A stretch of 64,000 nt of DNA from Acholoe squamosa (Eukaryota; Annelida; Polychaeta; Phyllodocida; Polynoidae). A program made the translations under genes and the position numbers. Below, piece after piece: positions 8,278 to 15,971 of the stretch (its first letter is position 1; every line of letters begins with the position of its first letter). The DNA is taken from assembly GCA_949317995.1 (NCBI GenBank), contig OX439049.1, positions 682,001 through 746,000 on the forward strand, in the 5' to 3' direction. The notes below the pieces were generated by a model, which saw only the letters and a program-made list of their open reading frames with translations, ran no database searches and was not told where the DNA came from.

Positions 8278-11226
8278 TCAAACGGATTTCTTAGCATGCT
8301 TCTTCTTCAGAAGAGCTAAAGCCGACTCGGGAGTGCCGTCCCACTCGTCCAAGTCGACTCCGAACACCCTCATGAACTTAGTGTTCAGGTTGGTGTTCCG
8401 AGTGATCTCCTCCTTTACACGCTTTTCCAACACGTGTACATCCATAGCTGCTTTTTCTTGAGCAGCTGAGGCAGCCTCCTCCTGGGCCTTTACATCGTCC
8501 CGGATGAGAGTCTCGAGACGTTGCTTTTCAGCGTCGCCCACCTGTTTCATACACAACAGAGTTTCGTTTAGGAGACCCTGATGAAACTCTGTCGCTTTCT
8601 CCCGAACGGTCTTCTCCCAATGGGTGTAGATGGCCTTCTGGACATCTGCCTCCCCTTGGCGAGACTTCTCAAACCAAACTTCCGCATTACCAGTTTTAAT
8701 GGTAATGGCGTCCTTCGGTTTCTCAGGTGCCGCGACAGCCTTGGGAGGAGTCGAGGCGGCCTGTGGACCACTTCCGGGTTTAGGACTCCCGGACACACCT
8801 GTCGTTGGTACACAGAAGGCAGGTGGTACATTCTGTTTCAGTCCCATTTGCAGGTACATGTTTAACTGCTCCTGGGTAAAGGTAACTGGTTGGGCGGCTG
8901 GAGCGGATGCAGATCCGGCGGCAGCAGATGCGGTGGTCTTCTTTGGCATAAGGCGACCATCCTTTCCTACCACCAAGGTCTGGCTCTCAGGTCCAGGTCC
9001 CTGGTTTAAGGACGGAAAGTTTCGAGAACTCACTTTCCCAGGTTTAGATACGGCTCCAGCGTATCCGGCAGGTTCAGGCTTCTTGAACACCGGAGTGCCC
9101 TGAGCCTGTTCTGCGGGGTGCCTTGTCAGAGGGGACCTGGAACGGTCCTCTGCTCTGACCTTTGGTTTTGTCGTGCTCTGACCATTACCGTTGCCGCCAC
9201 GGTTCTGGTCTCTCCTGCTCCTTTCACGAGCTCTCTTTGCATCCTTTCCGGATTCCTCGCATTTCTGCCAGAGAGACTCGTGCATGTCCAATTTACCCTT
9301 TCCAGGAGTCAGGACTATCTTTGCTCGGAGTTTCGAATCCTTGGTCTTCGGAACTTCGCAGAGGACTTGGTCCCCTGGTCGGATCTTAGACCAAGCATCC
9401 TCGCTCAGGCTATCGAACTCCTTCATGAGTTCCTGATGAAGCTCCATGATGCGCTTCCGGGCCCCGTCCAAACCTTCTGCGTGGCATTTCTTCTGGTGTC
9501 TAGCCAGATCACTACGTCGGTTGTATTGCACCTTCGTAGTACACTTCTTGCCCTTCTTACCATAACTCGGATCACAAATGTAAACCGGGTGATGGTGGAA
9601 GTGGGCCTCTACCAGATGCCTTTGGAACCGGGCTGGAGTACTCCAGGTCCGGATCGAGACATCACTCGCATCCTGGCAGATAGAGAAGGGACAGGACTTT
9701 TGATCGTCACCGTACCACTTCTCTAAAGCCCAACGCAGCTTCCTCCTCTGGGTATAAGTGTAATACCCTTCGGTGTGGTTTAGCATAAGCCACATCTTTC
9801 GATAGGCTTTGCTCGGATTGGGGTCCTCGTCCGAAAGGCGCATCCAATCTTCATCATCCGACTCATCGTTCTTATTGATTGAGTCTGGACAGGCATAGAG
9901 GGTAGAGCCGTCCTTCTTAACTCCGTACGCACAGTCGGAGAAACACGTCGGGATCCGGGTTTTGAATCCGGATTTGGCGTTAGCCCAACGTTCGGCCTCG
10001 GTTTGAGTTGATGGAGTGGCCTTCTCATCATACTCAACCGAGGATTCGTGCACCGACTCCTCGTCAGACGACTCAACCTCCATGGCAGTACTACCAGTGG
10101 TTGAGGTGCTGGGTTTCGGCTCGGCTCTCGCAGAATCCGGGAGATTCTTGAGCTTCCGAGCAGCGGATCGTCGGTTCTTACTGACCTTCCAGTCTTCCTC
10201 CGGTTCCTGGGTTCCGGATGTGCTGGAGGTCGTGGCTTCTACTGGAGTAGTAGTGCTGCCGGTAGCTGATGTAGCACTGGCGGAGCTTCTGGTGGCAAGC
10301 TTCAGGTCGGGGATAGGAGGTGCGGGTGCTTCCGCGGCCCTCTTAGCCTCTTCCTGTGCCTCCTGTTCGGCAGTCATGCGGCGGACAATAACCGTCCGAA
10401 GGGCTGCAGCTCGGTCCAATCCGATTAGTGAATTGTTCTGGACATCCACCAATTCCTGTTCGGTTATGTAGTAACCGTCGTCCCACTGCTCGAAGTTAGC
10501 AGCGGCCTCCCGGAATTCCTTAGTGGTCCGGCACGGCGTCCGGATAGCACTAGGGCGTGGGTAGGTCTGGCCATCGGTATCCCAGACACAGCCTACCCAG
10601 TTAATGTTCGTAGCCTTGACGTTCCACAGGGACTTGTCAGGCTTCGGATACGCTCCGAGCTCGAAGGCTCGGTTAGCTGCGTACACGGTTTCACGGAAAC
10701 CGGCGTCCACCATAAGTCCCCGTTGGAACCACGGCCAGTCTCGAAGCCACTCGGGAGGCATCCTGGTCAGCTGTTCGGGAGCCATGACGCCCTCGATAGC
10801 TATCCTGACTTTCGGGTCCATCCTGACTGGTGTCCCGTCCGCGTAGGTCACTTGTGCCTGCAGTTCCGGGTGGACATACAGGTAGCGACCATCATAACTA
10901 GCTGGAAAAGGCTCCGCCACTGCTGGCTTCCACTCATCCTTCTGTCCGTCAACTTGGGTAGTTTCGGACTCTGTCGCTGCGGGTTCAGCACTCGCAGTCG
11001 CTCCGGATCCCTCTGCTGGGAGTGGAGATAGCAGTTTCTCTGGCTCATTGAGTGAGAATGAAGCCAGCTTCTCCTCGAACGAGCGATCCGTGGGTTCCTC
11101 CACGTCCATCATCTCGCTCTCTTCCTGTGTAACAGGCGACAAAGCTTCCGGAAAAGCTTCTGCGGACGGAGTCAGCTTATCCGGGTCACCGGATAGCTTG
11201 GCTGCAGCTACGGATTCCTCAGCCAT
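8278..11226 (-). CDS. Third ORF of the gypsy element: zinc-finger, coiled-coil protein of unknown function
   Basis: About 982 residues from the first ATG (11226); the frame is open to a GTG at 11244. Residue numbers here count from that GTG. An acidic, Ala/Pro/Ser-rich N-terminus (1-100) is followed by a Trp-rich globular-looking part (about 103-290), Ser/Thr-rich linkers (310-410), and two C2H2-like zinc fingers: C518/C523 with H545/H550, and C557/C568 with H583/H588. A basic Arg/Ser-rich stretch (665-705), a Pro/Ala-rich linker and a C-terminal predicted coiled coil (about 860-955) ending KKKHAKKSV complete it. I see no signal peptide or membrane segment, so it is not an envelope protein. 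It may bind nucleic acid, as a second Gag-like or regulatory protein, but I do not recognise the family. It is clearly more GC-rich than gag and pol. A CRE-containing spacer precedes it and may act as its own promoter. Confidence 0.8.
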   Translation of the reverse strand: MAEESVAAAKLSGDPDKLTPSAEAFPEALSPVTQEESEMMDVEEPTDRSFEEKLASFSLNEPEKLLSPLPAEGSGATASAEPAATESETTQVDGQKDEWKPAVAEPFPASYDGRYLYVHPELQAQVTYADGTPVRMDPKVRIAIEGVMAPEQLTRMPPEWLRDWPWFQRGLMVDAGFRETVYAANRAFELGAYPKPDKSLWNVKATNINWVGCVWDTDGQTYPRPSAIRTPCRTTKEFREAAANFEQWDDGYYITEQELVDVQNNSLIGLDRAAALRTVIVRRMTAEQEAQEEAKRAAEAPAPPIPDLKLATRSSASATSATGSTTTPVEATTSSTSGTQEPEEDWKVSKNRRSAARKLKNLPDSARAEPKPSTSTTGSTAMEVESSDEESVHESSVEYDEKATPSTQTEAERWANAKSGFKTRIPTCFSDCAYGVKKDGSTLYACPDSINKNDESDDEDWMRLSDEDPNPSKAYRKMWLMLNHTEGYYTYTQRRKLRWALEKWYGDDQKSCPFSICQDASDVSIRTWSTPARFQRHLVEAHFHHHPVYICDPSYGKKGKKCTTKVQYNRRSDLARHQKKCHAEGLDGARKRIMELHQELMKEFDSLSEDAWSKIRPGDQVLCEVPKTKDSKLRAKIVLTPGKGKLDMHESLWQKCEESGKDAKRARERSRRDQNRGGNGNGQSTTKPKVRAEDRSRSPLTRHPAEQAQGTPVFKKPEPAGYAGAVSKPGKVSSRNFPSLNQGPGPESQTLVVGKDGRLMPKKTTASAAAGSASAPAAQPVTFTQEQLNMYLQMGLKQNVPPAFCVPTTGVSGSPKPGSGPQAASTPPKAVAAPEKPKDAITIKTGNAEVWFEKSRQGEADVQKAIYTHWEKTVREKATEFHQGLLNETLLCMKQVGDAEKQRLETLIRDDVKAQEEAASAAQEKAAMDVHVLEKRVKEEITRNTNLNTKFMRVFGVDLDEWDGTPESALALLKKKHAKKSV

Positions 11227-11735
11227 GACTGGGGAATCGACCACGGGAGTAAACTACTCCTTTTTCCGGCTTTTACGGCGCCGGGGCCGGCACAAACGGA
11301 GTCTGTCTACCAGGAGACAGACTCTGGAGGAGCAGCGGGGGGTTTGCTTAGCCGGTAAAATCCAAGAAGGGAGCGAGCTCGACCGTCTTGGACGTTACCG
11401 AAAACAAATATGGCGACAGGCCAGCTTTCGTGACGTCATTTCCCCGCGGTCCGCGAGGTCACGAGAGGTCAGCCGAGACTGGACACGGTGACGTCATGCG
11501 GAAACGCACGTGCTACAGGCGGTACATCAACAAACTGATTGTTTTTAGGTAATTATCGCTCACCCCGATGACTCGACTGGGGATTTAAGTGGAGATTATG
11601 GAAAGCTTAAGCAAATCCACCGGATTATCCGTCCACTACCCATTGGTACATCATGCGGGGGCGACAAATAAGCCTTTAGGGTCAGTTGTCATCCGTTCCT
11701 CTAAATGTAAACATTACACTCGTTGTGTATACAGG
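11227..11735 (-). promoter_or_regulatory. pol-ORF3 spacer with two CRE palindromes (candidate internal promoter)
   Basis: This 509-bp spacer separates the pol stop from the third ORF's ATG. It carries two perfect TGACGTCA palindromes at 11431-11438 and 11489-11496, about 205-270 bp upstream of the ATG on the element strand. The surrounding DNA (11260-11510) is CpG- and GC-rich. Gypsy elements normally express downstream ORFs by splicing or from the LTR. An internal CREB/ATF-responsive promoter is an inference from these motifs; no TATA box was seen. Confidence 0.5.
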
Positions 11736-14700
11736 TTAGGTCACTGCAGTCCTCTGGGCAATTCGGGGGCTGCGGCGAACGTATCTCCCCTTCTCGGATA
11801 GTTCTTTATCGGACCTGACAGTCTGAAGAGCTTTCTCTAGGTGCTTCTTAGCCTTAGAAACACCTTTCCTCTTCTTTTTGTCTTCACCTGCCGAGACTTT
11901 TTTAACTCCCCCACGCTTAATCGGTGTTGGCGTGGGTGTTACTGATTCGGAACACTTTTTGGGTCTACCCTGACCACGCTTCACTGTAGTGTTCTTTACC
12001 TGGTCTATTATGCGATTCTGATTCAGGATCCTTTCGGAACCTTCACCATACATTTCTGTGGAGGTCTCCCTCCCAGACCATCTCCTTAATCTAGCCACAT
12101 TTGACTTATAGAGTCGACCAAGGTCAGATTTAATAATTACGGTACAATCACTGATAATTTGTGTTATAGTAAAGGGACCGTCCCAATTAGACGCTAATTT
12201 TATGTGTCTAAGTGGTTCATGTAATCTAAGGACTCTGTCTCCGGATTGGAATTTCCGATGTTTTAGATCGGTATCGTATCCTACTTTCTGCCATTTGGCA
12301 CTTTTCTCCAAATCAATTCGGACAGACTCATATGCTTTTCTAAATCTGTCTCTTAAACATTCCACAAAAACTACATGGCAAGGTAGTTCAGGGTCCATTC
12401 CTACGACTCCAAAAACTAGGTCAGCAGGCATTATCAAATCTTCTCCGAATACTAAAAGGTTCGGAGAACAATTTGTACTTGAATGTACTGTACTATTATA
12501 AGCATGTGTCACAAAATGGCATTGCTCATCCCAGTCATCCATATGTTCATTAACGAGTGACTTTAGGACTTGGATGAGGGTTCTATTGAACCTTTCCACC
12601 AATCCGTCGCTTTGTGGTCTATACGGATTGGTTCTAGTCTTGCAAATAGCCAAGTACTCGCACATACCCTGCCAGAGATTTGATTCGAATTCTCTGCCTT
12701 GGTCACTGTGTAACATTAATGGTACACCGAAGCTTAGTACCCAACCTTTTACAAAAGCTTCGGCACAAGTAATTGCTTTGTGGTCCGGTAGTGGAAATAC
12801 TTTAGTGTATTTCGTATAATAATCACACACTACCATCATACAGGTATTATCATTAGCGGTTGTATTAAATCCACTAATAATATCTACCCCGATTCTTGCG
12901 AATCTAACTCCGAAAAGTTCTTGGGATAGGGGAAGTTTGCCCATCCCGGGTCCGGGTTTGTTTTTACAACAATCCGGACAGGTGGTTACCCATCTTTGCA
13001 AGTCCCGTGTCATGCCAGGCCAATAGTATTTCTTGGAAAGTCGTGCTAGCGAGCGTTTCCTTCCGAAATGACCACTGCTCCGATGTCCATGACAGAAGTA
13101 CATAATGTCATGTCTCATGGCATGTGGTATCACCACTTGCATGATTCTACCACCATTATTACATGGCTTCCAACGGTATAACACGCCTTTCCGGACTTCA
13201 AGCTCGGTCCATTGAGCAAGAAACCTTCTCATTTCTCGATTTTCCAGAGAGACCTCTGGTCTAACTGGACGTATACCCTTTGGTACTAATTGCAGTAGCT
13301 GTGCAGTTATCGAGTCAGCTTCCTGGAAATGTCGTATGTGATCCATAGACCAATCCAGTATACTGGCAACTAGGGGTACGAATGGTCTTCGAATCCCTGC
13401 TAACACTGCCTTATGAGCTCCACAATCAGTACAATCCGGATTATCACATTTCCGGATTGGTATTCGAGACAAAGCATCAGCATTTAAATGCTTAACTCCG
13501 GGTCTATGCTGAATCTGTTGATGTTCAAGCCCATATTCGGATAAATGGGCTAGCCATCGGCCTAACATGCCTTCAGCATCTCGGAAGTTCAGTAGCCACC
13601 TTAAAGAGGAATGATCCGTACGCAAAGTAAAGTTCGTTCCCCATAGAAAATGTTTGAACTTCTTGGTATATACGACTACTGCTAACAACTCTCTTTTGGT
13701 TGTGCAGTAATTGCGCTGGGTCTTGCTCAGTGTATTGCTGGCAAAGGCAATTGGCACTTCTCTCCCATTTTGGACTTGCGAGAGAGCTGCACCAATGCTA
13801 TCATTACTAGCATCAGTATCCAGTATGAAATGATCCGTCTCATTCGGATATTGCAATACGGGAGTACTCGTGAACAGGTCTTTTAGCTTTTGGAAAGCGG
13901 TTTCCTGTTCATGCGTCCAAGGAAATTTTTCCTTGGTACTTCCTGGAGTCCAGTTAGCTATTGCTTGTAATGGGTAACTGACTCTAGAATAATTCGGAAT
14001 AAATTCCCTGTAATAGGAACAGAATCCTAAAAAGGACCTCACTTCTTTGGGTGTTTTAGGTCTATTCCAATTCGTAACTGATTCGATTTTTTCCGGATCA
14101 GCCTTTATTCCTTCATCACTGATGATGCGGCCCAAATAATTTATGGACTTTCTAAACATGTGGCATTTCTTAGGTTTCAATTTGAGACCATTTGAAATAA
14201 TACGTTCTAGTACCATTTTTAGGTTATTAGAACATTCTTCGAATGTTTTTCCGAAGACAATGACATCGTCTAGATATACAAGACATCTTTTCCACAATAA
14301 ATCACTTAGAATTGTTTCCATCATTGCTTCAAATGTTGCAGGTGCATTGCACAATCCAAACGGCATTACATTATATTGAAATAATCCAATATGACTTGAA
14401 AATGCAGTTTTCTCCATATCTGAAGGGTTCATTCCCACTTGCCAATAGCCTGATTGCAAGTCTAGGGTACAAAACCAACTGTTTCCTCCTAAGGAGTCAA
14501 TGGTTTCATCTATTCTCGGTAATGGATACGAATTCTTTTTCGTTATTCCATTCAACTTCCTGTAGTCTATACAGAAACGGATAGTACCGTCTTTTTTTGT
14601 TACCATACACACAGGACTACTCCATGGACTATTAGAAGGGACTATTACATCCTGTTCCAACATCTTATTTATTTCATCCTCAGCTACTCTCTTTTTTGCT

Positions 14701-15971
14701 AAGGGTAACCGTCTATACGGTATCTTAAAGGGTTCGGCATCCCCAGTATCTATTTTATGTAATACCTTATTTGTCGTACCTAGTTTTTCACCAGGTTTGG
14801 CAAAGGCAGTATGATACTGACAGAGCATATCATAGAACTCTTTCCGGTGTTCCGGATCTTCTAATGAAGTTTCTTCATACAACTTAAGTAAGTCTTCCGA
14901 AATTTCATCATCTCCTGTTACCTTCTGTAAGCTTAGCTTGCTATCCGTTACAGTTTCCGAAAGGGTCACGTTTCCAAAAACTTGTCCCTTTTTCAAGTAG
15001 ATAGTAGTGTTTCCAGTATTGGAGACAGGTACTACCGACCAGGATGCATTCGCTACTATCGTGTCTACAGAATTTAATCCAATACCTGACAAAGTAACTA
15101 CATCCGGTTCTATCACTGCAGGTTTGTTACGCATTGCAGGATCACTTCTTACAAGCACATCACAGGCTACTCCCGGAGGGATTCGCACAGTGTGTGCCAC
15201 ACTAGCCATACTGCTCACTTGTCTCAGTGCACATCTAACCTTCACGGGGTACGGGTATCTCACACTCAACACTCCTGTTTGGGGTTCCAATACAGCACCA
15301 TACAGGGATGCGAAATCTAACCCGAGTATCCCCTCATCTGCTATATCCGCAACGGTGGCGCTCATGACATAGTCATGTATACCATCTAACTGTAGTCTCA
15401 CACAAGTTCTACCATACATTTGCAAGGTACTGCCGTCGGCCGTCTGAGCACTTCCTCCCGATTTGAGAGTATCATGTTCATCCGGTATAAGGTCGTAGAA
15501 CCCCTTGGAGATACAAGAGTGGCTAGCTCCCGTATCCACAAGGAATTCGGCAGACCTTCCGTTAACAGTAAGGCAAACATACCACCGCCTTCCGTTTAGA
15601 ACAGAGGGCATGTCCGTGACAATCGGAACGTCATTTTTCACACCAGGAGTCAATCCACATCCTTTTAAGAATTCCAGACAAGGATGACCCGGGGGCAGGT
15701 GGGCACCACAGACCTTGGCTAACGAATAGCCGCCTGCCTCGTTACTGATATTGGGTTTCCCCTGTGCTCCCATAGCACCTGTTATATCAGCTTCCCTAAC
15801 CTTCCGGGTGTCTACAACCACCTCGGTGTTAGGCGATCTTGTTACTTCATGTGAACTATCATCACGGATGGTGATATCATGGCAAGATTTGTCACTGGGA
15901 TCCCCTTCTTTGCCCCTCGGGAGACCCCTCCTTAGTTTTCCTCTGTACTTACTCCAGAGACACTCTCCTGT
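11736..15971 (-). CDS. pol: Pol polyprotein: protease, reverse transcriptase, RNase H, integrase
   Basis: The frame is open from 15971 to a TAA at 11736 and overlaps the gag end in the -1 frame. The first in-frame start-like codon is a GTG at 15821, so synthesis as a Gag-Pol fusion is likely. Numbering from that GTG: aspartic protease VDTGAS (D96) with ILGLD at 165; RT with LDLQSGYWQ (D454) and YLDD at 516-519; RNase H D670, E711, D736 and D782; integrase zinc site H913, H918, C948, C951; DDE triad D980, D1040, E1076 with the 35-residue D-E spacing; GPF module (WDGPFTI) near 1213. No chromodomain is evident. The basic C-terminal tail holds an AT-hook-like KRGQGRPKK (about 1282). All catalytic residues are present, so the enzymes look functional. 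The RT-before-integrase order is that of Ty3/gypsy. Confidence 0.96.
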   Translation of the reverse strand, partial: TGECLWSKYRGKLRRGLPRGKEGDPSDKSCHDITIRDDSSHEVTRSPNTEVVVDTRKVREADITGAMGAQGKPNISNEAGGYSLAKVCGAHLPPGHPCLEFLKGCGLTPGVKNDVPIVTDMPSVLNGRRWYVCLTVNGRSAEFLVDTGASHSCISKGFYDLIPDEHDTLKSGGSAQTADGSTLQMYGRTCVRLQLDGIHDYVMSATVADIADEGILGLDFASLYGAVLEPQTGVLSVRYPYPVKVRCALRQVSSMASVAHTVRIPPGVACDVLVRSDPAMRNKPAVIEPDVVTLSGIGLNSVDTIVANASWSVVPVSNTGNTTIYLKKGQVFGNVTLSETVTDSKLSLQKVTGDDEISEDLLKLYEETSLEDPEHRKEFYDMLCQYHTAFAKPGEKLGTTNKVLHKIDTGDAEPFKIPYRRLPLAKKRVAEDEINKMLEQDVIVPSNSPWSSPVCMVTKKDGTIRFCIDYRKLNGITKKNSYPLPRIDETIDSLGGNSWFCTLDLQSGYWQVGMNPSDMEKTAFSSHIGLFQYNVMPFGLCNAPATFEAMMETILSDLLWKRCLVYLDDVIVFGKTFEECSNNLKMVLERIISNGLKLKPKKCHMFRKSINYLGRIISDEGIKADPEKIESVTNWNRPKTPKEVRSFLGFCSYYREFIPNYSRVSYPLQAIANWTPGSTKEKFPWTHEQETAFQKLKDLFTSTPVLQYPNETDHFILDTDASNDSIGAALSQVQNGREVPIAFASNTLSKTQRNYCTTKRELLAVVVYTKKFKHFLWGTNFTLRTDHSSLRWLLNFRDAEGMLGRWLAHLSEYGLEHQQIQHRPGVKHLNADALSRIPIRKCDNPDCTDCGAHKAVLAGIRRPFVPLVASILDWSMDHIRHFQEADSITAQLLQLVPKGIRPVRPEVSLENREMRRFLAQWTELEVRKGVLYRWKPCNNGGRIMQVVIPHAMRHDIMYFCHGHRSSGHFGRKRSLARLSKKYYWPGMTRDLQRWVTTCPDCCKNKPGPGMGKLPLSQELFGVRFARIGVDIISGFNTTANDNTCMMVVCDYYTKYTKVFPLPDHKAITCAEAFVKGWVLSFGVPLMLHSDQGREFESNLWQGMCEYLAICKTRTNPYRPQSDGLVERFNRTLIQVLKSLVNEHMDDWDEQCHFVTHAYNSTVHSSTNCSPNLLVFGEDLIMPADLVFGVVGMDPELPCHVVFVECLRDRFRKAYESVRIDLEKSAKWQKVGYDTDLKHRKFQSGDRVLRLHEPLRHIKLASNWDGPFTITQIISDCTVIIKSDLGRLYKSNVARLRRWSGRETSTEMYGEGSERILNQNRIIDQVKNTTVKRGQGRPKKCSESVTPTPTPIKRGGVKKVSAGEDKKKRKGVSKAKKHLEKALQTVRSDKELSEKGRYVRRSPRIAQRTAVT
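15932..15971 (-). promoter_or_regulatory. gag-pol overlap, candidate -1 frameshift region
   Basis: The pol frame is open for 40 nt before the gag TAA (15932-15934), in the -1 frame relative to gag. Just before the gag stop the sequence reads GGAAAAC in the gag frame (plus-strand gttttcc, 15935-15941). This is a plausible slip tract but not a perfect X-XXY-YYZ heptamer. The exact site is unproven. Confidence 0.55.

Noticed and set aside
8278-11226. Envelope gene in the third ORF
   Set aside because: No signal peptide, transmembrane segment or fusion/cleavage motif. It has zinc fingers and a coiled coil instead.
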